Part shown: piece after piece, positions 1-7,019 of the stretch
How the letters are laid out: each line of letters begins with the position of its first letter
How positions within the stretch are numbered: position 1 is the first letter of the stretch
Origin: an uncultured Helicobacteraceae bacterium
GTDB lineage: Bacteria; Campylobacterota; Campylobacteria; Campylobacterales; UBA6016
DNA: 16,253 nucleotides
Assembly: GCA_937973585.1 (NCBI GenBank)
Contig: CALJKN010000165.1
Span: forward strand, 1-16,253
Reading direction: 5' to 3'
The notes under the pieces: model-generated
Databases searched by the model: none
What the model was told of the DNA's origin: nothing
Seen by the model: only the letters and a program-made list of their open reading frames with translations
Made by a program: the position numbers and the translations under genes

Positions 1-836
1 GGCTGATATGGTAAAATATATAAGTTTTCTAAGCTGTATTCCTTTTTCTGATCTTCAATATATTTTTTCATAACTCCTTCACCGATAACATAAAAATCAA
101 TCGGATCGTTTTTCATTTTCTTTGCCGTTTCAATTAAAGGATACCAATCTTGTGCATGACCGACATTTCCTGCATACATCAGCTTAAGATTATTATTTGA
201 TTTAAATAAACTATTATCAATGTTTAAAGATGAATAAGAAAGAGGATTTTATAGGTCTGTATCTACGAAATTAGGGATTATATGAAGTTTAGACTTGTTT
301 TCAAATCGTTCTATAACGGTATCATAAAAAATCTGATCAATTGTTGTAACAGCGTCTGATTTGTTATACACAAAGCGCTCCAACCATTTTAGAATTCTAA
401 TAACAGGTTTAGACTTTAACCCAGCTTTTTTAATTTTTCCTATAATCAAATTAACAAATCCAATTGTAAGCGGTGGCGAAGGAGATAATATTGCATTAAT
501 GTTTCGTTGCCCTAACCCGAGAACAAGTGCCATAAGATGCCAGAATATAAAACCAACGATTCTTAATAATGTGGACTTAAATTTTTTCTGAGGTATATGC
601 AGAACTTTTACACCATTAAAGTTACTTTCATAATAAAAACCAAAAAACTTCTTTTTTAATGGTTGTTTAATTAGCTCTTCAGGTACAATATTATAATGAG
701 GAGTGGTTGTTAAAACAACCACTTCAAAACCATGCTCTTTAAATGCTTTAGCAATATCCTTGTATAAATAGGCGGTTGAAACTCCGTCTGGACTAAATAC
801 GATACTGTGTATTAATATTTTTTTCCTTAATGTCAT
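1..836 (-). pseudogene. GT4 family glycosyltransferase interrupted by an in-frame stop (3' part runs off the window)
   Basis: The frame opens at ATG 836 behind a GGAAGAG-like ribosome site and encodes 195 residues. It begins with the GT4/WbuB-like N-terminus (LIHSIVFSPDGVSTAYLYKD, then VVVLTTTPHYN) and ends ...PNFVDTDL. The TAA at 249-251 then interrupts it. The same frame continues without another stop to the window edge with clear family sequence (NPLSYSSLN, then LMYAGNVGHAQDWYPLIETA, YVIGEGVMKKY). This is the start of the C-terminal, nucleotide-sugar-binding Rossmann domain. A single sense-to-stop change is therefore the simplest reading. The 195-residue product would lack the donor-binding domain and should be inactive. 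The family transfers sugars from UDP- or GDP-sugars during O-antigen or capsule-like glycan synthesis. The gene is clearly more AT-rich than the pgl genes, which hints at separate acquisition. A sequencing error or stop readthrough are the alternatives. Confidence 0.82.
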
Positions 837-911
837 TTTATATCTCTTCCGACCATTCCCCTATCTGCAAATACATTTGAGTTTAAACGATTTATGACCC
901 TTTTTGGTTTA

Positions 912-940
912 TTTAATTCAAACTGATATAGATATATAAT
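912..940 (+). promoter_or_regulatory. Candidate sigma70 promoter of the toxin-antitoxin pair
   Basis: A perfect TATAAT lies at 935-940, with a weak -35 (TTTAAT, 912-917) at 17-bp spacing, 37 bp before the antitoxin start. The rest of 837-977 shows nothing else beyond the upstream region of the divergent glycosyltransferase. Confidence 0.5.
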
Positions 941-977
941 TCCCATACATAAAAATGTCATTTCATAGGGATAACCG

Positions 978-1241
978 ATGCACACTATACATCTCGAAAT
1001 ACAAGATAGGCTATATGAGCAACTGGTTCAAAGCGGTATTAATATCCAAGAAAAACTACGTGAACTCCTGAACGATATGGTGGACGACGGTCATCCATCT
1101 ATCGGTGTCGAAGAGGCAAAAAAACGGGTCGGTAATGCGGTAGAGAAATACAGAAACGGCGAAATGCAGTGTGTTTCGCATGATGAGATGTGGTGTCAGA
1201 TAGATCAAGACTGCGAGACAAAAAGTGCGCATCTTCTATAG
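978..1241 (+). CDS. RelB-like antitoxin of a type II toxin-antitoxin pair
   Basis: This 87-residue acidic protein (MHTIHLEIQDRLYEQL...) starts at ATG 978, with an AGGGA ribosome site about 6 bases upstream. The N-terminal part reads like a beta strand plus helices (residues 3-38), the type of DNA-binding or dimerisation domain found in RelB/ParD-like antitoxins. The C-terminal half (GVEEAKKRVGNAVEKYRNGE, then DEMWCQIDQD) is charged and probably becomes ordered when it wraps the toxin. It overlaps the downstream toxin gene by 17 bases, which implies translational coupling and a fixed antitoxin-first ratio. Such antitoxins usually bind their own promoter together with the toxin; the likely site is around 912-960. 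The exact antitoxin family cannot be decided by eye. The pair assignment rests mainly on the partner and the gene arrangement. Confidence 0.72.
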   Translation: MHTIHLEIQDRLYEQLVQSGINIQEKLRELLNDMVDDGHPSIGVEEAKKRVGNAVEKYRNGEMQCVSHDEMWCQIDQDCETKSAHLL

Positions 1242-1503
1242 TCCTGATTTTAGGCGAAGTTTTGCATCTATATGGGAGTATATCGCTAGAGATAGCATAA
1301 AAAAAGCCAATCAATTTAAATCGGAACTCAAGCAACACATTCAAAGTCTTGAAAATTTTCCATACAAATATCGACAATCGTACTATTATGACGATACCGA
1401 TATTAGAGATTTGATCTTTAAAGGGTATACGGTTCCTTATCTCATCGATAGCAAAGCCAATGCAGTCATCATACTTGATATATTTAAATGGAGCGAGCGA
1501 TGA
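1225..1503 (+). CDS. RelE/ParE superfamily toxin
   Basis: This 92-residue basic protein starts at GTG 1225 inside the end of the antitoxin gene. It has the compact RelE/ParE layout: an N-terminal strand (MRIFYSPDF), two helices (residues about 9-45, including the LxNFPYKYR turn), and then three strands, with IRDLIFKGYTVPYLID and VIILDIFKWSER giving the conserved Arg and Tyr/Phe positions near the C-terminus. The length is typical for the superfamily. RelE members cleave mRNA in the ribosome, whereas ParE members poison DNA gyrase. The sequence alone does not decide which applies. The gene ends 51 bases before the convergent nuclease gene, and no clear terminator lies between them. The reading frame is intact, so the pair may be active and may stabilise this stretch of the chromosome. 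Confidence 0.8.
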   Translation: MRIFYSPDFRRSFASIWEYIARDSIKKANQFKSELKQHIQSLENFPYKYRQSYYYDDTDIRDLIFKGYTVPYLIDSKANAVIILDIFKWSER

Positions 1504-1554
1504 TTTTTTTGCAACTCTCATGAAAAATGCATGGAAAAACCGGAATACAAAAAA

Positions 1555-2571
1555 CTACCGCCGCCCAAGCTCCAAAACATCCCTCTCAATCTCAGCCCTC
1601 AGCTCTTCCTCCGTCGGCAAATACAGCTGATACTTCGACACAAACAAATTTTCGTTTTCATTTAAAACGGAGTATTTGACGACGGTGTTGTCTTTGTCGG
1701 TGCAGAGTATGATACCTATCGTTGGATTGTCGTTTTCGGCTTTTTCCATATCGTTGTACATCCGCACATACATATCCATCTGACCGACATCTTGATGGGT
1801 TAGTTTGCCGCTTTTGAGGTCTATGAGGACGAAGCATTTGAGGATGTAGTTGTAAAAAACCAGATCGATATAAAAATCACTCGTCTCGGTCTTGACCCTC
1901 TTTTGCCTCGCTACAAAAGCAAACCCACGCCCAAGTTCCAGCAAAAATTCCTGTATTTTTTCGATAAGGGCGGATTCTAAGTCGCTTTCATAAAAAGCGT
2001 TGTTTTGCTTGAGATCCAAAAACTCCAATACATAAGGGTCTTTGATGATGTCTTTTGGGGTGAGCTGTAGGTCTTTGGTATTGCTTGTCGCTTCCGCTAT
2101 TACGGGTTGTTTATCTTTGCTCGATATTATCCGCTCGTAATAAAATGTTCCGATTTGTCGCTCTAGCGCCCGTACGCTCCAGTTTGCTTTGGCGGATTCT
2201 TCCATATACCAAAGTCTGGCTTGTGGATTGTCTAGCCTCATAATAAGGCGATAATGGCTCCAGCTCAATTGGTCACACAGTGTGTGTCCAATTGGAAAAG
2301 CAAGATAAAACTGCCTCATCATTTTCAAGTTGCTAGCCGTAAACCCCTTGCCAAACTCGCTCGTTAGCCTCGATGAAAGCTCTTTGATGAGATATGAGCC
2401 GTACTCCGCCCTGTCTTTGCCGTTTTGTTCTTCCTCTACGATTTGCTTGCCGATATTCCAATACGCCTCAACCATGATGAAGTTGACTTGTCTGTAGGCG
2501 TTGTCTCTTGCGGTTTGGAGGATGTTTTTGACGCTTTGGTATAGATTGTCGTTTTGCGTCAAGTTATTCAT
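1555..2571 (-). CDS. DUF1016/YhcG-type PD-(D/E)XK nuclease family protein
   Basis: This is a 338-residue protein of the DUF1016 (YhcG) family. The N-terminal DUF1016 domain (residues about 10-150) shows EAYWNIGKQIVEEE, YGSYLIKELSSRLTSEFGKG and LSWSHYRLIMRL. The C-terminal nuclease-like domain (about 175-320) shows the PD-(D/E)XK signature: E199 in the ESDLESALIEKIQEFL helix, D236 in FYIDLVFYN, and D251-x-K253 in VLIDLKSGKLT. All catalytic positions appear present, so an intact nuclease fold is expected. The family is widespread and often lies near mobile or defence genes, but its role is poorly known. The gene starts at ATG 2571, only 9 bases after the pglD stop, with a weak ribosome site. 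It therefore probably rides on the pgl transcript without an obvious role in glycosylation, perhaps as a later insertion at the operon's end. Confidence 0.85.
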   Translation of the reverse strand: MNNLTQNDNLYQSVKNILQTARDNAYRQVNFIMVEAYWNIGKQIVEEEQNGKDRAEYGSYLIKELSSRLTSEFGKGFTASNLKMMRQFYLAFPIGHTLCDQLSWSHYRLIMRLDNPQARLWYMEESAKANWSVRALERQIGTFYYERIISSKDKQPVIAEATSNTKDLQLTPKDIIKDPYVLEFLDLKQNNAFYESDLESALIEKIQEFLLELGRGFAFVARQKRVKTETSDFYIDLVFYNYILKCFVLIDLKSGKLTHQDVGQMDMYVRMYNDMEKAENDNPTIGIILCTDKDNTVVKYSVLNENENLFVSKYQLYLPTEEELRAEIERDVLELGRR

Positions 2572-2580
2572 ATCAGGCCT

Positions 2581-3186
2581 CTATTTGATGATGACTTTGG
2601 CGGGTACGCCCACAGCCGTTGCACCGTCTGAAATGTCGGAGACTACAGCGGCTCCGGCTCCGATAGTGCACTCTTTGCCGATTTTTATTAGTTGGATGAC
2701 GGTTGCGCCGATGCCGATGTGGCTCATATCTCCCACACTCACACCCCCCGCAAGGGCGGCGTTTGGGGAGATGTGGACAAAATCACCGATTGTGCAGTCA
2801 TGCTCAACTATGCCCCCGCTATTGATGATACAGCCGACCCCGATAGATGCGTAGGCGTTTATGACGCAAAGGGGCATAACGACCGAGCCTTCACCCACCG
2901 AGGCGGACGGAGATACTACGGCGGTTGGATGGGTGAGGGCGGGGAGGCTATAGCCGTCTGATTTTAACCTCTCAAATACCGCTTTTCTGGCCTTGTTTCC
3001 ACCTATGGCGACAGCTACGGCGATAGTTTGCTCCATCTGCCCCCCTCTGATGCAGGGGTAGCCGCAAAATTCGGTTTTGAGGGGGTCATCGTCTACGAAA
3101 CCCTCTATCTCATAACCGCAAGCTCTCGCTATGTCGGCTATCACTTTGCCGTGACCGCTTGCTCCGTAGATGTATATCTTTTTCAA
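2581..3186 (-). CDS. pglD: UDP-4-amino-sugar acetyltransferase PglD (bacillosamine pathway)
   Basis: This 201-residue protein matches the PglD/NeuD family. The N-terminal UDP-sugar-binding Rossmann-like domain (MKKIYIYGASGHGKVIADIA, residues 1-20, then FVDDD) is followed by a left-handed beta helix of hexapeptide repeats (residues about 85-185) and the closing VGVPAKVI motif. The catalytic His corresponds to H129 in VEHD, followed by acidic D130; H138 in VHISP matches a second conserved His of the C. jejuni enzyme. In the known pathway, PglD acetylates UDP-4-amino-4,6-dideoxy-GlcNAc with acetyl-CoA to give UDP-N,N'-diacetylbacillosamine in the cytosol. The start is TTG 3186, which overlaps the pglC stop as TTGA, so translation is likely coupled. 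Its place directly after pglB and pglC strongly supports this call over a generic sialic acid O-acetyltransferase. Confidence 0.9.
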   Translation of the reverse strand: MKKIYIYGASGHGKVIADIARACGYEIEGFVDDDPLKTEFCGYPCIRGGQMEQTIAVAVAIGGNKARKAVFERLKSDGYSLPALTHPTAVVSPSASVGEGSVVMPLCVINAYASIGVGCIINSGGIVEHDCTIGDFVHISPNAALAGGVSVGDMSHIGIGATVIQLIKIGKECTIGAGAAVVSDISDGATAVGVPAKVIIK

Positions 3187-3791
3187 CCGTTATTTCCAGT
3201 AAACTTATCGGTCGTCGCCATCCCATCTTTGCTGACCCCCTCGCTTTTTAGGACTTTTTTTACCGTCCAGAGGATGATTTGGAGGTCTAGTTTGAATGAT
3301 ATGTTTTCGACGTATTTTGCATCCCACTCCAGTTTTTCGCTCCAGCTAATCGCATTTCGCCCCATCACCTGAGCCAGCCCCGTGATGCCGGGGAGGGTGT
3401 TGTGTCTGGTTGCCTGTCTGTCGTTGTAGAGCGGGAGGTATTCGGGCAGAAGGGGGCGGGGGCCTACAAAGCTCATTTCCCCTTTTAAGACGTTTAGAAT
3501 TTGCGGTAGCTCATCGAGGCTTAGCCGTCTTATCAGTTTGCCGACCCCTTTTAGCCGCTTTTCATCTGGGAGGAGTTCGCCGTTTTCGTCTCTCTCGTTT
3601 GTCATCGTCCGAAATTTGTAGATTTTGAATATCTTGCCCCCTAGCCCCGGCCTCTCCTGAGAAAAAAATACCGGTGAGCCTAGCCCCTTTCTAACTGCAA
3701 TGTAGGTAGCGGCAAAAATCGGTGCGAACAAGATAGAGGCGAAAAGCGCCAGAGTAAAATCCAAAATACGTTTATATTTTTTAGCATACAT
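3183..3791 (-). CDS. pglC: Undecaprenyl-phosphate bacillosamine phosphotransferase PglC
   Basis: This 202-residue protein is a small monotopic phosphoglycosyl transferase of about the length of C. jejuni PglC. Residues about 8-32 form the hydrophobic re-entrant segment (DFTLALFASILFAPIFAATY). It is followed by the family motifs SPVFFSQERPGL, FKIYKFRTM, RRLSLDELPQ with the catalytic Asp-Glu dyad at D93-E94, MSFVGPRPLLPEYLPLY, and RHNTLPGITGLAQVMGRN. The enzyme moves phospho-diNAcBac from UDP to undecaprenyl phosphate at the inner face of the cytoplasmic membrane through an Asp-linked intermediate. This is the first membrane step of glycan assembly. The gene starts at ATG 3791, only 6 bases after the pglB stop, and overlaps the pglD start by 4 bases. 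No key residue is missing. WecB/WcaJ-like phosphotransferases share the fold, but length and context favour PglC. Confidence 0.92.
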   Translation of the reverse strand: MYAKKYKRILDFTLALFASILFAPIFAATYIAVRKGLGSPVFFSQERPGLGGKIFKIYKFRTMTNERDENGELLPDEKRLKGVGKLIRRLSLDELPQILNVLKGEMSFVGPRPLLPEYLPLYNDRQATRHNTLPGITGLAQVMGRNAISWSEKLEWDAKYVENISFKLDLQIILWTVKKVLKSEGVSKDGMATTDKFTGNNG

Positions 3792-3797
3792 GGCGGT

Positions 3798-5900
3798 TTA
3801 TATCTTTAGCCTAAATATTTTTGCCTCCGGTGTTTCGGAGACTTTTTCAAATAGGTTTTTGTCATAGTTTTCGAGGACAAACAGCTGAACAAACGTAGAG
3901 TTGAACACCTCGTCATCCATCAGCATATAGGTGTGGTATGAGGGCAAAAATACGAGATGCATCTCTCCGCCGTTTTTGACGCTTTGATGCCTGCTGACAA
4001 AAGAGCCGTTTTTGTCAAAATACGACACCGTAGAGGTTTTGATAGGAAAAGAGTTTTGTCCGATTTTTGCCCTCATCTCTACTTTGTCGATGATGGCATC
4101 TCCTAGATTTATAGTTTGCGAATCCTCTTTGTAGTCGGTATAGATACCTAAAAACGGAGATGTTTTTGCCGTGCCGTCTTTTAGGTCTATATTTGAAAAG
4201 AGCTTGACTGTAGTAAAAATCTCAAACATCTCATACGGTAAAAACAGGTATACATCCCTTGTTTTCGGAGCCGCTACAAAATCAGGCTTTGAGAGCAAAT
4301 CGAGATATTGCTGGTAATTGTCTACCCCAAGCCCCCTTTTTTCCAGTAGATGCTCCAGAGTCCCTTTTTTTACCTCTTCCCCTTTTTTGATCAGCTCTTC
4401 ATACCCCTCTACCGACTCCCTCATCATATTTGCCGATGCTCTTTGGTTTGTATTGCAGAGGATAAAAGACTCTATAAAGTTTGTGGCTCCGTCGTGCTTC
4501 CCGCCGTCGGAGTGGTTTTTTACGTTTGAGTAGTATCTGATAGGGTATCCGTAATCCCACCACGCAAATACGTAATCCTCGTGTTTTGCGATTTTGCCCA
4601 GAGCGTCTAGCTGTTTTACGGTTTGTGCGGTAAATACCGTCGGGACGGTGTAGCCGTATATGTGGTATAGGTTTGGGATTGACATGAGTGCTAGGGCTAT
4701 CGTCGCTATGGATGTTTTTGCCACCCCTTTTAGAGAGCTGATGAGCCAAAAAACAAAAAAGAACAGACCCAGAGCGGCGAACGGAACCGCATATACGGTA
4801 AACCTAAGCCCTCCGAAATATGCGAAAAGACCGAGTCCAAACATCGGCAGAGTAAGGGCAAAGAGCTTTTCTTTTCGGACAAACAGGGCAAAGCCTATCA
4901 GGGAGAGGATAAAAACAGGCATGGAGCCGGAGATTCTGGAGGCAAATAGATTGATATCCATCCTCCCGGCCTCTCTGACGGTTTGGACTACATCGTAGTA
5001 TTTTAGGGTGGTTTTTACCGTTAGGCTGTCTTTGAAGAGGTATGCCTTTGCCGCCGATACGATAGGGTCTATCCCGCCAAGAATGGCAAACGCCGCCACG
5101 GATACAGCCGTTGCCGACACGAGGATCTTTAGGTTTGAGATGGCTAGGGGGGTATAGTATGCGGCGACACCCGTTAGCAAGACCTTTGCCAAAAACGGAA
5201 GATCGCTGATCATAACAAGCGAGAGGGCAAGGGTCAGATATATATGTTTGTTTTTTCTCTCAAATACTACGGTATACAAAAAGGCAAACCCTATAGCCCC
5301 GAGCATCCATGTAAAAGACTGCGGATACAATAGCTTTGAGAGGGCAAACGAAAACAGTAGCAGAGCCTGCCAAAGCTTGTTTTGGTCTTTAAAGTAACTA
5401 ATCAAAAAAGCGGCGACAAAGGGGGGCATGATGAGGGCAAACATATCGCTGTCGTAGTAGCCAGCCATCGTTCTGTTGTAGTAACTATAGGTGATGGAGG
5501 CAAATACGGCTGCAAAAAAACCTATCTCCGTCTTTTCAAACGCCCTGCCTATGAGTATTATCGGGATGACGACAAGGGAGCCAAAAAATGCCGGCATATA
5601 CAAAATCAGAGTCTCAAAAGAGATAAACGGCAAAAGTTTATAAAGTATCATCGTGGCGTATGCTACCGGCTCGGTCACGGCGCTCCTATCCCCTGTTTCG
5701 TGGGAGCCTGCGAGTAGGTCTCTGGCTCCCTCTGCATAGAAGTAACCGTCGTTTGTATTGATCATAACCTGATTGTTAAATTTGTACTCTTCGACGTTTG
5801 AAGCGTAATCCACCCAATACATACGGGCAAAAAAACTGATCAAAAAAGCTATGGCAAATAATATGGCCGTTTTTTTATCGTATTGCACTATTTTTCGCAT
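3798..5900 (-). CDS. pglB: Oligosaccharyltransferase PglB (STT3 family)
   Basis: This 700-residue protein is close in length to C. jejuni PglB. About 13 membrane segments occupy residues 10-420, followed by a periplasmic C-terminal domain. Catalytic and metal-binding residues are visible: D51 in NDGYF, D150 and D152 in YYDSDMF, and E310 in TVRE (the TIxE-type loop). The WWDYG sequon-binding motif is at 447-451, and the M-x-x-I motif is M558/I561 in YEMFEIF. R322 in SRISGS matches the Arg that in Campylobacter enzymes selects Asp/Glu at the -2 position, so acceptors should be D/E-x-N-x-S/T. The enzyme moves the lipid-linked glycan onto Asn of exported proteins at the periplasmic face. A promoter lies directly upstream (5925-5930), and pglC follows after 6 bases. 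The protein contains a sequon of its own (residues 629-633). Confidence 0.95.
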   Translation of the reverse strand: MRKIVQYDKKTAILFAIAFLISFFARMYWVDYASNVEEYKFNNQVMINTNDGYFYAEGARDLLAGSHETGDRSAVTEPVAYATMILYKLLPFISFETLILYMPAFFGSLVVIPIILIGRAFEKTEIGFFAAVFASITYSYYNRTMAGYYDSDMFALIMPPFVAAFLISYFKDQNKLWQALLLFSFALSKLLYPQSFTWMLGAIGFAFLYTVVFERKNKHIYLTLALSLVMISDLPFLAKVLLTGVAAYYTPLAISNLKILVSATAVSVAAFAILGGIDPIVSAAKAYLFKDSLTVKTTLKYYDVVQTVREAGRMDINLFASRISGSMPVFILSLIGFALFVRKEKLFALTLPMFGLGLFAYFGGLRFTVYAVPFAALGLFFFVFWLISSLKGVAKTSIATIALALMSIPNLYHIYGYTVPTVFTAQTVKQLDALGKIAKHEDYVFAWWDYGYPIRYYSNVKNHSDGGKHDGATNFIESFILCNTNQRASANMMRESVEGYEELIKKGEEVKKGTLEHLLEKRGLGVDNYQQYLDLLSKPDFVAAPKTRDVYLFLPYEMFEIFTTVKLFSNIDLKDGTAKTSPFLGIYTDYKEDSQTINLGDAIIDKVEMRAKIGQNSFPIKTSTVSYFDKNGSFVSRHQSVKNGGEMHLVFLPSYHTYMLMDDEVFNSTFVQLFVLENYDKNLFEKVSETPEAKIFRLKI
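4002..4016 (-). other. Bacterial N-glycosylation sequon D-K-N-G-S inside PglB
   Basis: Codons 629-633 of pglB spell Asp-Lys-Asn-Gly-Ser, an exact fit to D/E-x-N-x-S/T. They lie in the C-terminal domain that should face the periplasm. C. jejuni PglB is known to be glycosylated itself, so self-modification at N631 is plausible. Use of this site is inferred. Confidence 0.55.
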
Positions 5901-5924
5901 CGGTATCCCAAATTTTTTTGGGCA

Positions 5925-5930
5925 ATTATA
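5925..5930 (-). promoter_or_regulatory. -10 element of a pglB promoter
   Basis: A perfect TATAAT (minus strand) lies 24 bases before the pglB start in the 77-base gap after the lipoprotein gene. No good -35 is visible, as is common for Campylobacterota sigma70 promoters. The leader between this box and the start contains a short CCCAAA/TTTGGG inverted repeat (5907-5922) that covers the GGGA ribosome site region and might affect translation. Confidence 0.5.
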
Positions 5931-5977
5931 GCGGTTTTTGGTTTTTGTGTATTGCGCCAGTTATTAGGCGATTCCGC

Positions 5978-6361
5978 TTAGTCCATATTAATTACACTAA
6001 ATTTTAAAATTTGAGGATTGTCCTCTTCTAGGCAATATCCTGTGCCGCTTTTTGTCTCTTCCATTAGTTCCATCACACAGGTGATTGTTTTGCCTGTTTT
6101 TGATACCAAATGACCTTTTGCATTACCTGTGATATTTGCAATCATAGGGTGCAATTCAAATCTCTTTTTTGCATCAAATACAAGATTTCCATAATATGAA
6201 CTTCCTTTTAGAGTAAGCGTCAAAGAACCGTTTTTGTTTTCTATTCCGGATATACTTGGTTTTTCGGTTTGTCCACCAACGTTTGTATGCGTTTGATAAG
6301 AGGCACACCCTGCAAATAATATCGACAAAACAAGCGTCGCTAGAGATAATCCAATTTTCAT
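5978..6361 (-). CDS. Predicted small lipoprotein of unknown function
   Basis: This 127-residue protein has an N-terminal lipoprotein signal (MKIGLSLATLVLSILFAGC) with the lipobox FAGC and the acylated Cys at C19. It should therefore be anchored in the inner or outer membrane, with the rest in the periplasm. The mature part is polar and looks rich in beta strands (NGSLTLTLKGSSYYGNLVFD, then KTITCVMEL), with two Cys (C95, C110) that could form a disulfide. I do not recognise a family. The block G-H-L-V-S-K-T-G-K-T-I-T-C faintly resembles G-S-L-F-V-K-Q-G-N-I-S-C in the neighbour at 6588-7007, so the two may be distant relatives. It is the last gene of the six-gene envelope block. Its start overlaps the preceding gene as ATGA, and an AAGGAA ribosome site lies inside that gene. 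Confidence 0.78.
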   Translation of the reverse strand: MKIGLSLATLVLSILFAGCASYQTHTNVGGQTEKPSISGIENKNGSLTLTLKGSSYYGNLVFDAKKRFELHPMIANITGNAKGHLVSKTGKTITCVMELMEETKSGTGYCLEEDNPQILKFSVINMD

Positions 6362-6585
6362 TTATTTCCTTCAAAAAGTTTTTGCATATCTTGATTTTGT
6401 TTTTCAAAAAACTTATCAAGCTTTTCATTTAGTTCATCGTAGTTTTTTTCGGTGCTTACGTTTGGAGTTACGTCTTGCCCGTTCTTGTCAAATGTATTTT
6501 TTAGGAGATAAGCTCCTATTAATAAATTGACAAAACACAAAAATGCGATAATGCCTAACAGTATTGATTGCTGATTATTATTCAT
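6358..6585 (-). CDS. Small single-pass membrane protein with coiled-coil tail
   Basis: This 75-residue protein is preceded by an AAGG ribosome site. Residues about 8-28 (ILLGIIAFLCFVNLLIGAYL) form one transmembrane helix. Residues about 45-73 (KNYDELNEKLDKFFEKQNQD and on) have a leucine/phenylalanine heptad pattern and should form a short coiled coil, for self-association or partner binding. The short N-terminus without positive charges leaves the topology open. No family is recognised. It sits between the Ser-rich secreted protein (2-base gap) and the lipoprotein (4-base overlap), so the three are almost certainly co-translated. An anchoring or adaptor role in a shared envelope complex is an inference from this context only. 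Confidence 0.75.
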   Translation of the reverse strand: MNNNQQSILLGIIAFLCFVNLLIGAYLLKNTFDKNGQDVTPNVSTEKNYDELNEKLDKFFEKQNQDMQKLFEGNK

Positions 6586-6587
6586 CG

Positions 6588-7007
6588 TTATTGCCTTATT
6601 TTACAGTATCCGGCGTTAATACACTTGGTTTTTGTGTAGTCTACGGAAATTGATTTAGAGTTATTTTTTATCGTAAAAATACATCCGCTGTCACGGTCTT
6701 TAAACACATATGTGCTTCCGTTTTTTGTCAATTCTTTATCGGTAAATTCGCAACTTATATTGCCTTGTTTGACAAATAGGGAGCCGGATAGTGTTTGTGT
6801 GTTTTTTCCAAGTGAAAATAACACTTCGTTGCCGTTTGAAGATTCAACATATTTTTTTGTATTTGAGCTTACCTTGTCGTCGGTGATAGTTTTAGAGAAA
6901 CTTTGCGAAGAGGAGGAGCTAAAAGAGGAAGAACTAGATTCTGCATGGCTTGACGACTCTCCGAAAAGCAATCCGGTAATACAAAGTAGCATTGCGACTT
7001 TTTTCAT
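6588..7007 (-). CDS. Small exported Ser-rich, four-Cys protein of unknown function
   Basis: This 139-residue protein has a signal peptide (MKKVAMLLCITGLLFGESSS, with likely cleavage after SHA near residue 22). An unusual serine run follows (residues 24-38, with Ser at 12 of 15 positions), then a compact domain with four Cys (C86, C109, C129, C135) that could form two disulfides in the periplasm. The Ser run probably acts as a flexible linker or a surface for modification. It parallels the long Ser/Ala-rich stretch in the LPP20-like protein two genes upstream in the operon. There is no lipobox. No family is recognised. The start at ATG 7007 has an AGGATTAGAG-like ribosome site. The gene lies 12 bases after the FlgT-like gene and 2 bases before the next gene, which places it firmly in the operon. 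Confidence 0.78.
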   Translation of the reverse strand: MKKVAMLLCITGLLFGESSSHAESSSSSFSSSSSQSFSKTITDDKVSSNTKKYVESSNGNEVLFSLGKNTQTLSGSLFVKQGNISCEFTDKELTKNGSTYVFKDRDSGCIFTIKNNSKSISVDYTKTKCINAGYCKIRQ

Positions 7008-7019
7008 TTACTCTAATCC

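Noticed and set aside
881..888. GTTTAAAC palindrome as an operator
   Set aside because: An isolated 8-bp AT-rich palindrome with no partner copy; chance is likely.
1504..1554. Terminator between the toxin and nuclease genes
   Set aside because: No stable stem was found in the 51 bases; only A/T runs are present.
4399..4749. 116-codon frame inside pglB on the same strand
   Set aside because: It lies over the WWDYG and sequon-binding part of PglB, which is clearly the coding frame.
5907..5922. CCCAAA/TTTGGG repeat as a terminator before pglB
   Set aside because: It lies downstream of the pglB -10 box, the stem is short and AT-rich, and no U run follows; it belongs to the pglB leader.
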